Positions 34,034-43,479 of a stretch of DNA of 64,000 nt are shown one piece after another (within the stretch, counting starts at the first letter, position 1; every line of letters begins with the position of its first letter). The notes beneath the pieces are model-generated. The model saw nothing but the letters and a program-made list of their open reading frames with translations, searched no databases and was not told the origin of the DNA. This DNA comes from Sporolactobacillus sp. CQH2019 (GTDB lineage: Bacteria; Bacillota; Bacilli; Bacillales; Sporolactobacillaceae): positions 62,001 through 126,000 of the forward strand of contig NZ_JARAJZ010000007.1 in the NCBI RefSeq assembly GCF_028765345.1. Direction: 5' to 3'. The position numbers and the translations under genes were made by a program.

Positions 34034-35515
34034 TCAGCCGGCCTGCTGCAGATCATGTTTTTCCCGTTCCTTCTCTTTTCCTTTTATGAAGAAGGTCAGA
34101 AACAGGGTGGCCAGGCAGAAGCAGACGGCGACCCAAAATGCTGCCGTCATTCCGTGCAGGCCGGCATCAATCGTTTTTTGTCCGTAAGCGGCCGGATCGG
34201 TTGAGAGCATGCTTTTTGCCGGCATCGTGTTTTTAGTCACATTAGTCAGAACGCTGACCAGAATCGCTGTACCAATGGAACCGGCCACGGTGCGGATCGT
34301 ATTATTGACGGCTGTGCCATGACTCATGAGATTATTGGGGAGGGCATTCATTCCCGCAGTCGTTACCGGCATCATGATCATGGATATGCCGAGGAAGCGG
34401 ATGGCATAGAAGACAATGATCGATACAAAAGATGTGTTTTCGGTAAAGAAAGCAAACGGTATCGTACCGAGCGTCAGCAAAGATACTCCGGCGATCGCCA
34501 GTTTGCGGGCCCCGATTCGGTCGAAAATCATGCCGGTCACAGGACTCATCAGTCCCATGACAATGGCTCCGGGAAGCAGCATGAGGCCGGAATGAAGAGC
34601 GCTCTGACCGCGCAGATTCTGAATATAAAGCGGGAGAACGAGCTCGGCTCCGATCATCGCCATCATGACAATACTGCTGATTGCCACCGATAAACTGAAG
34701 ATCGGCGAGCGGAACACTCTTAATTCCAGCATGGGTTCTTTCATCCTCAGCTGGCGCCAGGCAAACAGAATGACAAAGATAACGCCTATAATCAGCCACC
34801 AGATCACTTCGGGACTCGACCAGCCGTCATTGCCGACGCTGCTGAATCCGTACAGAAGGCCGCCGAATCCGATCGTCGAAAGGACAACCGAGAGAAAATC
34901 GATGCTCGGATTGGTTAAAGGGACCACCTTTCTCATCGCCATAAAGGCGAGAAGGATGACGAGGATCGTAATCGGAATAATCATGTAAAAAAGGACGCGC
35001 CAGCTGAAGCTGTCGACAATCCAGCCGGACAGTGTCGGCCCGATCGCCGGAGCAAAAGCGATGACCAGCCCGGCCATTCCCATAGCAACGCCGCGTTTTT
35101 CCCTTGGGAAAATCAACAGAAAAATAGTCTGCATCAGCGGCATCATGATCCCGGCGCCGGCTGCCTGAACGATCCGTCCTGTCAGCAGGATAGAGAAATT
35201 AGGAGCAAACGCCGCCATGATGGTCCCGATCAGAAAAACGGTCATTGAGATAATATAAAGCGTCTTTGAACTGATTTTATTAATCATCAGAGCCGTTACG
35301 GGAATCATGATCCCGTTCATCAGCAGGAAAGCCGTCGTCAGCCACTGGCCTGTCGAAGCGGTGATGTGAAAATCCGACATGATTTTTGGAAGCGCCGTGG
35401 ACAGCAGCGTCTGATTGAGAATCGTGCAGAAGGCGCCTACCAGTAAGACGATAATAAGAAAAGTGCGATTATAGGCCTTGCCGTCAAGATCAACAGGCCG
35501 TGTTTTTTCGGTCAA
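34034..35515 (-). CDS. DHA2-family multidrug efflux transporter (EmrB/QacA, LmrB-like)
   Basis: A 493-residue proton-driven exporter of the major facilitator superfamily with 14 helices. Family marks: LNQTLLSTALPKIMSDFHI in helix 1, LTGRIVQAAGAGIMMPLMQT, and the motif C-like VIAFAPAIGPTLSGWIVD of antiporters. The TTG at 35515 follows AAAGGAG at nine bases; an upstream ATG (35548) has no ribosome site. It is the second gene of an operon led by a MarR repressor that probably responds to the exporter's drugs. Confidence 0.93.
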   Translation of the reverse strand: MTEKTRPVDLDGKAYNRTFLIIVLLVGAFCTILNQTLLSTALPKIMSDFHITASTGQWLTTAFLLMNGIMIPVTALMINKISSKTLYIISMTVFLIGTIMAAFAPNFSILLTGRIVQAAGAGIMMPLMQTIFLLIFPREKRGVAMGMAGLVIAFAPAIGPTLSGWIVDSFSWRVLFYMIIPITILVILLAFMAMRKVVPLTNPSIDFLSVVLSTIGFGGLLYGFSSVGNDGWSSPEVIWWLIIGVIFVILFAWRQLRMKEPMLELRVFRSPIFSLSVAISSIVMMAMIGAELVLPLYIQNLRGQSALHSGLMLLPGAIVMGLMSPVTGMIFDRIGARKLAIAGVSLLTLGTIPFAFFTENTSFVSIIVFYAIRFLGISMIMMPVTTAGMNALPNNLMSHGTAVNNTIRTVAGSIGTAILVSVLTNVTKNTMPAKSMLSTDPAAYGQKTIDAGLHGMTAAFWVAVCFCLATLFLTFFIKGKEKEREKHDLQQAG

Positions 35516-35587
35516 TGATTCATTCTCCTTTATTAAATAATTTTTCATGGGATAAAAGCATCATAATAAGATGAGGCGCTCATTGTT

Positions 35588-36073
35588 TCAGCATTTCGGC
35601 TCCTCACTTTTAAGATGTCTGTTTTCTTCGGTTTCATGATCTTTTAAATAACTTTCAATAAGAACCAGGTCCTCTCTTAAGTTCAGCAGCTGTTCTTCGG
35701 AGAGCGCCCTGAGCGGCTCGTTTCTGATCTCATCCGCTATCAGGCCGAGTTCCTGAACAAGTTTCCGGCCCTTTTCGGTAAATATAATATTCTGCGATCG
35801 GCGATCCTGAGGATTTTGTTTTCGCTCGATGAGCCGGTTTTTTTCGAGCCGATCGATAATGCCCGTCATGGTTGAGCGGGAAATACCTGTCAGGGCTGAA
35901 AGATCCGCCGGGGAAATCGTCCTTTTTTCTTTGTGTGCTCTTTCGTAAAGCACCTTCATCACAAAATACTGCGGCAGTGTCAGACCTCGTTGAGCCAGCC
36001 GTCTGTTTAATTTTAACTTACCTCTTTTGGCAACTTTGAAGATTAATTCTACGACCTCCTGCCTGAGATCCAT
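35588..36073 (-). CDS. MarR-family repressor of the efflux operon
   Basis: 161 residues. The winged helix is clear: LTLPQYFVMKVLYERA, LSALTGISRSTMTGIIDRLE as recognition region, then RKQNPQDRRSQNIIFTEKG as wing. The ATG at 36073 gives a normal MarR N-terminus; the longer frame would add an Ile-rich stretch translated from promoter DNA. The 24-bp palindrome upstream is its likely operator. A short A/T-rich gap joins it to the exporter gene. Confidence 0.92.
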   Translation of the reverse strand: MDLRQEVVELIFKVAKRGKLKLNRRLAQRGLTLPQYFVMKVLYERAHKEKRTISPADLSALTGISRSTMTGIIDRLEKNRLIERKQNPQDRRSQNIIFTEKGRKLVQELGLIADEIRNEPLRALSEEQLLNLREDLVLIESYLKDHETEENRHLKSEEPKC

Positions 36074-36123
36074 ACAGACCACATCCTTAGAAAATATGAT
36101 ATCTATGGAAATAATATCAATTA

Positions 36124-36147
36124 ATATAGTTATTGTAATAACTATAT
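36124..36147. promoter_or_regulatory. Palindromic operator of the MarR-efflux operon
   Basis: ATATAGTTATT-GT-AATAACTATAT, perfect 11-bp arms, 51 bp upstream of the marR start. Confidence 0.82.
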
Positions 36148-36413
36148 CAGCAAAAATCAAGTAACAGGATTCCACTCGTTTCGAATTATTTTCCGATCGA
36201 AGCCTGTATACTAAGGGTTTTGGCTAATCAGTACCTTTTGTTTTCTGCTTTTTCAAGAAAATATTTTTCTGAAAGGACTTAAGCTTCCGGATGAAGAACT
36301 CTTCATTTAACGGTATTATGCCGTTCTCGGCAGCCCGGGACGTTTCATAATAAAGTCCTGTTTCACTAATCGTTCGTCGCTGCCACCTAAATATCAAACA
36401 GAGGGATGAGACG

Positions 36414-37490
36414 ATGTGGCAGCAAAATGAAATCAGCAAACGATTGAAAATTAATTATCCTATTATTCAGGCCGGGATGGCCGGCGGTCCGACAACCCCT
36501 CAGCTCGTTTCCGCCGTTTCTAATGCAGGCGGACTGGGTACGCTGGGTGCCGGCTATATGACGCCGGAGCAGACACGGTCCGCTATCGAAGAAATCAGGC
36601 GGCTGACCGGGCATTCTTTTGGGGTTAACCTTTTTGTACCCGAGGCCTTCGAATGGGACGAAGGGAAAGTCGAAGCATCAAACCGGCTCTTAAGGCCTGT
36701 GCGTGAAAAATTGAATCTGGACAATCCTTCCGTTTCCTCTAAGCCGTCGTCAGAAACATTTTTGAAGCAGATCGAAATTATTGTGCAGACAGGCGTCCCG
36801 GCCTGTACATTCACATTCGGCATTCCGGACAAGCGCGTGATCGATCGATTAAAGGATCGCCATATTGCGGTGATCGGTACGGCCACGACGGTGGAAGAGG
36901 CAATCCTGAATGAAACGGCCGGAATGGATATGGTGGTTGTTCAGGGAAGCGAAGCAGGCGGGCATCGCGGGAGTTTTGCCGTTCCTTATGAACAGGGAAT
37001 GATCGGAACGATGGCGCTGGTTCCTCAGGCTGCCGATCAGGTTCATATTCCTGTGATCGCGGCGGGCGGAATCATGGACGGACGCGGAGTTCTGGCCGCG
37101 CTGGTTCTGGGAGCTGAGGCGGTTCAGATGGGGACGGCGTTTGTCACATGCGAGGAAAGCGGAGCTGATGAACGCCACAAAGAGATGATCTTAAAAAGCG
37201 CTGAGAATGAAACCGCGATCACATCGGCCTTCAGCGGCAAACCGGCCAGAGGCATCCGCAACGCTTTTATCGATTTAATGGAAGGAAAAGAAAAACTGCT
37301 GCCTGATTATCCGGTTCAGAATGCATTGACAAAAGATATCCGGGCGGCGGCAGGCAAGGTTAATCGGCCGGAATGGATGTCGATGTGGTCCGGCCAGGGC
37401 CCGCGGCTAAGCAGGAGAATGCCGGCGGGCGCTAAAGTCAGAGAAATTGTATCGGAAGTCGAACACCATCTTGAAATGATGATGAAATAA
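36414..37490 (+). CDS. Nitronate monooxygenase (2-nitropropane dioxygenase family)
   Basis: A 358-residue FMN enzyme that oxidises alkyl nitronates, related to the enoyl-ACP reductase FabK. The TIM barrel opens with YPIIQAGMAGGPTTPQLVSA and NAGGLGTLGAGYM. The catalytic His is in GSEAGGHRGSF. The FMN phosphate site is PVIAAGGIMDGRGV and ALVLGAEAVQMGTAF. Detoxification of propionate 3-nitronate is the known role of class I members. AGAGGGATGAG lies before the ATG. Single gene, convergent with the ABC operon. Confidence 0.93.
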   Translation: MWQQNEISKRLKINYPIIQAGMAGGPTTPQLVSAVSNAGGLGTLGAGYMTPEQTRSAIEEIRRLTGHSFGVNLFVPEAFEWDEGKVEASNRLLRPVREKLNLDNPSVSSKPSSETFLKQIEIIVQTGVPACTFTFGIPDKRVIDRLKDRHIAVIGTATTVEEAILNETAGMDMVVVQGSEAGGHRGSFAVPYEQGMIGTMALVPQAADQVHIPVIAAGGIMDGRGVLAALVLGAEAVQMGTAFVTCEESGADERHKEMILKSAENETAITSAFSGKPARGIRNAFIDLMEGKEKLLPDYPVQNALTKDIRAAAGKVNRPEWMSMWSGQGPRLSRRMPAGAKVREIVSEVEHHLEMMMK

Positions 37491-37731
37491 TTGAAGGGCA
37501 TTAGAGAAGCAACATTTTTCCATAAAACGACGGTTGATTAGATTCCCGACCGGATGCTGATGCTGCATATAAAAGTTTCCTCCACTTTGATCCAGATACC
37601 GGAACCTTCATTCATTCATTCCGGCTCCGGATCTGCTCTGTCGAGGGAACTTTGGGTTCTCATGGGACCGTTCACATCACGATTCATCGTCCTTTCAAGG
37701 TCTTATTTGCCGCTTTCATCAGTGAGGAAAA

Positions 37732-38379
37732 TCAGAGATCCTTCTTTGCATAAATTTTCAGCGAGATAAGCATGGAGACAGCCGCAAAGACCATTCCGAT
37801 GAAAATGGGAAGCCATGCCTGAATGCCCGTCGGCAGGGGCAGCGGGACTGTAAAATGGAGATTCAGCGATTGGAACCATTTAATGACCGGAGAGATAGTA
37901 AAAGGTACAAAGAAAATAATAACAAGAAAAATCAATTTGGCTTTATCAAAGCCGATTTTGATTTGAACAGGTATCAGCACCGCGAACAGCAGGCTGAGTG
38001 CCATGAAAGTGATGGCGACTGCCTGAACGGTTAACCGGCCCAGGACCGTCGGCGCGATAAGCGAGATGATCATCTGGATGACGACCATCGCTATAAAAAC
38101 GATAAAGAGAAAAAGATATTTTGCTTCGATAAAGGTATTCCGCGTGTACGGTGTTGCACAGAGCAGGGCGGCTCCTTTATATTGATCCTCAAGCTTTGCG
38201 ATCTGAAGATAAAGGACCAGTTCCGTCACAATGGCGACCAGAAAAAAAATAAGCGAATGAAAGCTGCTGGATGATGATTGCCAGGACATATAGACCGGCG
38301 CAACGGCAACAAAAAGTATAAAAAAGAGCAGGTATTTCTTAATCAGGAGAAAGTCTTTTTTGACAAGATTAATCAGCAT
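37732..38379 (-). CDS. ABC-2-type permease subunit
   Basis: 215 residues with six predicted helices (for example YLLFFILFVAVAPVYMSW, IFFLVAIVTELVLYL and WLPIFIGMVFAAVSMLISL). It resembles the small ABC-2 permeases paired with YtrA-type regulators and overlaps the ATPase gene by 11 bp. The substrate is unknown; related systems respond to wall-active agents. Last gene of the operon. Confidence 0.85.
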   Translation of the reverse strand: MLINLVKKDFLLIKKYLLFFILFVAVAPVYMSWQSSSSSFHSLIFFLVAIVTELVLYLQIAKLEDQYKGAALLCATPYTRNTFIEAKYLFLFIVFIAMVVIQMIISLIAPTVLGRLTVQAVAITFMALSLLFAVLIPVQIKIGFDKAKLIFLVIIFFVPFTISPVIKWFQSLNLHFTVPLPLPTGIQAWLPIFIGMVFAAVSMLISLKIYAKKDL

Positions 38380-39235
38380 TTTTTCCGCCTCCGATGTAGG
38401 CCAGCATGATATCCTCTATTGCCGGCTTTTCGATCCATGCGTCAGGAATCAACCGGCACACGTTTGTCTTATCGCGGGCGATGCCTTCAAAGCCGTACGG
38501 GGACTGGTGCAGGGTCAAAAATAATCGGCGCGTTTCGTCAGTGATCAGCCGGTTGTCGCCCTTCACCCGTGCGTGGGTCTCGAGCAGGGTATCTTTCTCT
38601 TCGTTGAATAAGATTTTGCCGTCATCGATCAAAATGAGCATATCGGCGATTTTATCAAGGTCCGAGGTAATATGCGTGGAAAAAAAGACGCTTTTCCCAT
38701 CCTCCTTCATGAAATCGAGCAGTATGTCCATTAATTCACTCCGGATTAACGGGTCGAGGCCGCTCGTCGGTTCGTCCATGATCAGCAGGTCCGCGTGGTG
38801 CGAAAGCGCCAGAGCGACTGCATACTTCATCCGCATCCCCTTGGACAGCGTCGCGATTTTCTGGTTTAATTTTAAGCCGAAGCTTTTGATGTAGTTTAAA
38901 AAAACGGTTTCGTCCCAGCCGCTGTAAGCGGGGGCAATCACACTTTTCATTTCTTTAAGCGTCATCTCTTCATAAAAGTAGCCTTCATCGAAGACAAAAC
39001 CGATCCGGTCTTTCGCCTTCCTTTCGTTTTTTGCCATGTCCTTGCCCAAAAACTTGATGCTTCCGGAATCTTTGAGAATGAGGCCGAGAATCGCCTTGAT
39101 CGTTGTCGTTTTTCCGGAACCGTTCGTACCGATAAATCCGGTGATGCAGCCTTGATTAAGTGAAAAGGTAACATTTTTCAATCGGAAGTTCGCGAATGTT
39201 TTATTGAGATTCATGACTTCTAAAACCGGGGTCAT
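38369..39235 (-). CDS. ABC transporter ATP-binding protein
   Basis: 288 residues. Walker A GTNGSGKTTT, signature LSKGMRMKYAVALALS and Walker B LLIMDEPTSGLDP are intact, with a switch His in STHITSDL. The C-terminal 70 residues form the extension usual in export-type ATPases. It partners the permease that overlaps its end and is overlapped by 4 bp at its start by the GntR gene. Confidence 0.95.
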   Translation of the reverse strand: MTPVLEVMNLNKTFANFRLKNVTFSLNQGCITGFIGTNGSGKTTTIKAILGLILKDSGSIKFLGKDMAKNERKAKDRIGFVFDEGYFYEEMTLKEMKSVIAPAYSGWDETVFLNYIKSFGLKLNQKIATLSKGMRMKYAVALALSHHADLLIMDEPTSGLDPLIRSELMDILLDFMKEDGKSVFFSTHITSDLDKIADMLILIDDGKILFNEEKDTLLETHARVKGDNRLITDETRRLFLTLHQSPYGFEGIARDKTNVCRLIPDAWIEKPAIEDIMLAYIGGGKNAD

Positions 39236-39615
39236 TTTCCATCGTCCTCCTCAAATAGCAGATCCAGCATCGTGTGAAGGTCTTCTTTGCTTATACCTAA
39301 GCTGCGCGCCGTCCGGCAGACCTCGGCAAGCCCTGCCTCTACCCGGCGCCGTTTCGATTCCATGAACAGTTCCAAGTTCTCCGGAGCCACATAAGACCCC
39401 TTGCCTGCCCGGGTAATCACGAATCCTTCGGCCTCCAGCTCCGTATAGGCTCTCTTCGTCGTCAGAACGCTGACATGCAGATCATTGGCCAATGAGCGGA
39501 TCGAGGGCAGCTGTTCGCCTTCTTTTAAATCCTTATTGAAAACGGCCGTCTTGATCTGTTCTTTAATTTGTTGATATAAAGGTTGATCGGAGATGTTTGT
39601 TAAGACAATTTTCAT
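39232..39615 (-). CDS. GntR-family regulator, YtrA subfamily
   Basis: 127 residues: a winged helix (QIKTAVFNKDLKEGEQLPSIR, then LHVSVLTTKRAYTELEAEGFV) and a short C-terminal helical dimerisation part, which is the YtrA type with no ligand domain. It opens an operon with an ABC ATPase and permease. In B. subtilis YtrA represses such an operon until wall antibiotics are present. The inverted repeat just upstream is the likely operator. Confidence 0.92.
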   Translation of the reverse strand: MKIVLTNISDQPLYQQIKEQIKTAVFNKDLKEGEQLPSIRSLANDLHVSVLTTKRAYTELEAEGFVITRAGKGSYVAPENLELFMESKRRRVEAGLAEVCRTARSLGISKEDLHTMLDLLFEEDDGK

Positions 39616-39627
39616 GAAATAACCTCT

Positions 39628-39680
39628 TGATAACTGTTATACAGGATAATATACGGAATACACACTATGCACAGTTATCA
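39628..39680. promoter_or_regulatory. Inverted repeat upstream of the YtrA-type operon
   Basis: TGATAACTGT and ACAGTTATCA, perfect 10-bp arms 33 bp apart, 13 bp from the regulator start, with a -10-like TATTAT/TATCCT on the minus strand between them. Confidence 0.65.
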
Positions 39681-39960
39681 GTATAGAACAAGGTATCGGA
39701 AATGACAAGAGCCGGCTCAAAACGAATCCGTTCCGGACGCCGTCATTACGAATCCTGCCTGCGTTTATCACCATTCATACGTTTTTCCTTAAAAAAGCGC
39801 CATGAAAGGCGCTTTCAAAGTGGTAAAATAAAAAAGACCGTTTCATGCAGAAATCACTATTCACTGTTGAATAATAGTCTTAAGGTGTCGTTTGCGTCCG
39901 GTCAGTCTGATGCAAAAAAGACGGCTGCGCTTGCAAACGAGCCAATGAGGAGCCACAAAC
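39681..39960. other. Intergenic region before the FtsW/RodA gene
   Basis: AAAGCGCC-ATGAAA-GGCGCTTT (39795-39816) forms a hairpin with a T run on the minus strand. No gene. Confidence 0.4.
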
Positions 39961-41142
39961 ATGGTACATACGCTCGCCAGAAAAATAGATCTGCCCATCC
40001 TGCTGATTGTCAGTGCGCTGGCCATCCTGAGCATCGTTTTTATTCACAGCAGCCAGCAATCGGGGTTTTACGGAAATCAAAATTTTGCCCTGAAACAGGG
40101 GATCAACTATGCGATCGGCATCATACTGCTGGTTCTTTTTGTCTGCCTTGATTCGGATCAGATTGAAAAGTTGGCGTGGCCCTTTTATCTGATCAGTTTT
40201 GCGGCCATCGTCCTGCTTCCGCTTTTGCCTTCTTCGATTGCGCCTTACATTCTCGGCGCTAAAAGATGGTACAGTATCCCTTTTCTGGGTTCCCTGCAGC
40301 CGTCTGAATTTTTTAAGGTTGCGCTTCTGATCCTGGCGGCAAGCATCGCCGGCAAACATCATTCCGCTTATCCGATCAGGACGGTCCGCTCGGATTTTCT
40401 GTTAATCGCTAAAATTTTATTGATCACGCTTCCGCCGTCCTTCTTTGTTTATGTGCAGCCGGACACGGGCATGGTGTTTTTGTATCTGGCCGGCAGTATC
40501 ACGGTCATTCTGATGTCCGGGGTGCAGAAAAAGATAATCCTGTTTCTGACGATGATTCCGGCTGCTTTGGCCGCTCTGCTGATGTACATCTATTTTCAGC
40601 GGCCTGACATTCTCTATCACAAGCTGATTCCTCTGCTGAGCCCGCATCAGCAGGCGCGTATTGTCGGCTGGCTTTCTCCGGCCGGGCACTCCGATCAGTC
40701 GTATCAGGCGCAGCAGGCGCTAATTGCGGTAGGAAGCGGTGAATTAGGCGGGAAGGGGATCGGAAAGGGGAATGTTTATATCCCTGAAAAACCGACAGAT
40801 TTTATTTTTGCCTCGATTGCTGAGGAGGGCGGTTTTCTCGTTGTCGGCCTTGTTATCTTTCTGTTTATCCTGCTGATGTACCGCATGCTCGTGATTGCCT
40901 GCCTGGCGGAATCACTGTTCGGCACTTGTTTCTGCTCCGCGGCGATGGTCATATTGGCTCTCCAGATTTTTCAAAACATCGGTATGAATGTCGGCCTGAT
41001 GCCGGTGAAAGGCATATCGCTGCCTTTTTTGTCCTATGGGGGAAGCTCTGTTTTTTCCAATATGATCCTGATCGGCATCCTTTTATCGATCAGAAAATCC
41101 TCGGGAAATTATTTATTCAGAGTCAGACGGCTCGACGTCTAG
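39961..41142 (+). CDS. FtsW/RodA/SpoVE-family peptidoglycan glycosyltransferase
   Basis: A 393-residue SEDS protein with about 10 helices that polymerises lipid II. Marks are GAKRWYSIPFLGSLQPSEFFK, the long external loop with PEKPTDFIFASIAEEGGF that carries the catalytic Asp, and GMNVGLMPVKGISLPFLSYGGSS. Which division, elongation or sporulation role it has cannot be told; it is not beside a penicillin-binding protein gene. The undecaprenyl-diphosphatase gene of the same pathway is convergent downstream. GAGGAG precedes the ATG. Confidence 0.93.
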   Translation: MVHTLARKIDLPILLIVSALAILSIVFIHSSQQSGFYGNQNFALKQGINYAIGIILLVLFVCLDSDQIEKLAWPFYLISFAAIVLLPLLPSSIAPYILGAKRWYSIPFLGSLQPSEFFKVALLILAASIAGKHHSAYPIRTVRSDFLLIAKILLITLPPSFFVYVQPDTGMVFLYLAGSITVILMSGVQKKIILFLTMIPAALAALLMYIYFQRPDILYHKLIPLLSPHQQARIVGWLSPAGHSDQSYQAQQALIAVGSGELGGKGIGKGNVYIPEKPTDFIFASIAEEGGFLVVGLVIFLFILLMYRMLVIACLAESLFGTCFCSAAMVILALQIFQNIGMNVGLMPVKGISLPFLSYGGSSVFSNMILIGILLSIRKSSGNYLFRVRRLDV

Positions 41143-41720
41143 AAACATTTCGGTATAAAAAACCCCCTCCTTTTACCGGATATACAGCATATAAAGGAGG
41201 GTTCCGCTATTTCGCGTATTTTTGTTAATGATGATCCTTCTTGCTCACTCGAATCGGTAAAATACAATCCAACGTTTCTGTCACGCATCGGCCCGCTCAG
41301 GATGATGGTCCCGCTGCTGTTAAAATCAAGCAATTAACGTCTACAAAGGGTCCCTTTATAGTTCTGATTATTCGAACTTGTCGATTCTTTGGCTCTTTCT
41401 GTTGATCGTTTGTGTCTTACGGCAGCTTTGGCGGCTGACTGGCGATACTCTGCTGGTTGCTGTCGATTTTCGGCACAATTTCATCTGAAATGTGCGGCCG
41501 ATCGGAAAAAATATCGGATGCTTCCGGAATTTAATGCCTTTTCGTGCATGATATCGCCTTTCAAGGGAGATACTGCCGCCCGTGCCGATTATTGTTCTGC
41601 AAAAGAGTCAATGAGCTGCAAAGATACTCCTTTTCTTTTTTTGACCGGCAGTGGATCAGGACGGTAAAAGAAACGCCGGTTATCTTTCCGCGGCCTGCCC
41701 GCTGATCAGTGTCTGTTCGC
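41143..41720. other. Gap between convergent cell-wall genes
   Basis: Apart from a hairpin at its left end, no clear gene. A 64-codon minus-strand frame (41139-41333) starts at a TTG right after a stop and has no ribosome site; its translation looks protein-like and may be a gene remnant. Confidence 0.35.
41155..41203 (-). terminator. Hairpin terminator between convergent genes
   Basis: AACCC..CTCCTTT pairs with TAAAGGAGGGTT with small bulges; on the minus strand a T6 run follows. It may also slow plus-strand transcription from the FtsW/RodA gene. Confidence 0.6.
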
Positions 41721-42536
41721 TCAGGCGAACAGAAGCCGGCTGAGTAAAATGAGCGCCCCGGCAATCCAGCAATAATAGGCAAACGGGCGCATGGCTTGGA
41801 TTTCCTTTCTCTTAAACCATTTCATCAGAATCCAGACACTGAGGAAAGCGAAAATACCTGCCGCAAAACCGCCTAATAAAGACATTTGAAGCAGTCCGTG
41901 CGTTCCCGACTTGACTAATTTCGGAATTTCCAGTATGCTCGCGCCGGCAATGATCGGCGTTGCCATCAGCATCGAGAAGCGGGCGGCTGATTCATGTTTT
42001 AACCCCATCCAGAATCCGGCGGTCATACTGGATCCGGAACGGGAGAAACCGGGGACAAGCGCCAGTGATTGGAACAGGCCGACAATAAGAGCCTGTTTCA
42101 TTGTCAGATCCTGAATTTCTTTGGTTCCTTTCGACCGGAGTTTTTCTCCATAGAAAAGGAAGAAGCCGTTAAGAATCAGAAAAATGGATGCGCTGGTCAC
42201 GTTGCTGAAAATTCGCGTCAGCGGTTTTTCAAGCACCAAACCGATCACCGCCGCCGGAATCGTTGCCACAATCAGGAGCAGCAGGACTTTTCTGTTGCCT
42301 ATGAAGATCGAACGGATCATGTCAACCCATTCCCTCCAGAAAAATATAAACAGGGCAATCGCTGTACCCAGATGAAGCATCACGACGTAGGACAGAAAGT
42401 GCTGCTGAAGAAATTCAGGACCTAAATTCCAATGAAACACGTACGGGACAAAAACTCCGTGGGCAACGCTGCTGACTGGAAATAATTCGGAGATTCCCTG
42501 AATGATCGCAAAAATCAATGTTTGCAAAATGGTCAT
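41721..42536 (-). CDS. uppP: Undecaprenyl-diphosphatase
   Basis: A 271-residue membrane enzyme of the BacA/UppP family that recycles the lipid carrier of wall synthesis and gives bacitracin resistance. Seven or eight helices. Motif one is GISELFPVSSVAH, slightly divergent from the usual TEFLPVSSSGH; motif two is PGFSRSGSSM, with the catalytic Arg and Ser. Single gene; only a weak AAGGGA lies upstream of the ATG. Confidence 0.94.
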   Translation of the reverse strand: MTILQTLIFAIIQGISELFPVSSVAHGVFVPYVFHWNLGPEFLQQHFLSYVVMLHLGTAIALFIFFWREWVDMIRSIFIGNRKVLLLLIVATIPAAVIGLVLEKPLTRIFSNVTSASIFLILNGFFLFYGEKLRSKGTKEIQDLTMKQALIVGLFQSLALVPGFSRSGSSMTAGFWMGLKHESAARFSMLMATPIIAGASILEIPKLVKSGTHGLLQMSLLGGFAAGIFAFLSVWILMKWFKRKEIQAMRPFAYYCWIAGALILLSRLLFA

Positions 42537-43264
42537 AAATGAATGGATCCCTTCTGAATTGAATTCATAATGCTTGTCCGGACGAAAAACATTTAAATTC
42601 CGTCTCTATCTGTGATTGCCTGTTCCCGATACCCTATTATAAAGTAATTTTAAGAAACATTTGATTAGAAACTGATGAGAATTAAACGAGACTCGGGTTT
42701 TTGTCTTTCTGCTATTGTGCCGCCGTCCTCAGCCGGGTACTTTGTTCATTTTCTGCTCATCTTCTGCGGCCGTCCGCTTTATTTGTGCCGCCGTCCCGAA
42801 GCCGCTGTCACGTTAAACGGGAAATTGCCCGGGGAGTTCGTTATGGTGCGGTACGGGCCGCTTTTATGATTTTGTTTCTCCCATCCTTGCTTTCAACAAA
42901 GCTGATATATATCAGCCCCTCGTCAGCAGCGGTTATCTATTAAACAGCATTAACAGATCGCTGAGAATTCGGCTCCTCAAAAAGACTTTTCCCGGCTGCT
43001 GACTGTTATTATCCGGATTTGCCGGAAAATCCGCCCGGACTAATAATCCGCCCCGAACAGGGAAATCTACAACATAATTCGGATGATCGATCAGACAGCC
43101 GCAGCCGTTGCGGCCGTTTCTATGGAATCATCCATCTATTTTTACGTTTTTTTTATACCGCGGCTCAAATCCTTCACACTATTTTTACGCAAAAGCATTT
43201 TAAAATAAATGGGCAATAGGCAAAGTGGCTTCTGCATCTTACGAAACGGGGGAGTGAATCACTG
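42537..43264. other. Long regulatory gap upstream of the kdp operon
   Basis: 728 bp without a recognisable gene between divergent uppP and kdp. The open frames here lack ribosome sites. No c-di-AMP (ydaO) or potassium riboswitch signature was found. The last 130 bp contain T-rich direct repeats. Confidence 0.45.
43136..43189 (+). promoter_or_regulatory. Direct repeats in the kdp promoter region (possible KdpE sites)
   Basis: CTATTTTTACG occurs at 43136 and 43179, 43 bp (four helical turns) apart, with TTTTTTTTATACC between. KdpE of other bacteria binds T-rich sites before kdpF, so these are candidates. Confidence 0.45.
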
Positions 43265-43348
43265 ATGGGCGATCTTGTATCACTGGGACTCTTTGTTGTT
43301 ACTTTTTTGCTGTTTGCTCTGTTCATCCGGATATTCGACAAAGCTTGA
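43265..43348 (+). CDS. 27-aa membrane peptide at the head of the kdp operon
   Basis: MGDLVSLGLFV... is a single hydrophobic helix ending in FIRIFDKA. GGGGGAG lies upstream at normal spacing. It is followed 15 bp later by kdpF. It may be an extra small subunit of the Kdp complex or a regulator; no family name is known to me. Confidence 0.65.
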   Translation: MGDLVSLGLFVVTFLLFALFIRIFDKA

Positions 43349-43363
43349 CGTGAGGTGAGAAAA

Positions 43364-43441
43364 ATGTGGATACTGCTGATTCTTTCCATTCTGCTGATGA
43401 TGTATTTGACTTATGTAATTTTCTATCCGGAAAAGTTTTGA
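43364..43441 (+). CDS. kdpF: Potassium-transporting ATPase subunit F
   Basis: 25 residues, one membrane helix, ending in the KdpF signature VIFYPEKF. In other bacteria KdpF stabilises the KdpABC complex like a lipid. GAGGTGAG precedes the ATG. Followed by kdpA after 38 bp. Confidence 0.9.
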   Translation: MWILLILSILLMMYLTYVIFYPEKF

Positions 43442-43479
43442 AAGAACACGGCGTTCTTCGCGAAAAGGAGAGGATGTAG

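Noticed and set aside
41139-41333. 64-codon minus-strand ORF between the FtsW/RodA gene and uppP
   Set aside because: TTG start directly after a stop, no ribosome site, and it runs through a hairpin; at most a gene remnant.
42675-43219. Small ORFs upstream of kdp
   Set aside because: Cys/Pro/Arg-rich translations without ribosome sites; the region is better explained as regulatory.
42960-43264. c-di-AMP (ydaO) or potassium riboswitch before kdp
   Set aside because: None of the conserved ydaO sequence blocks were found.
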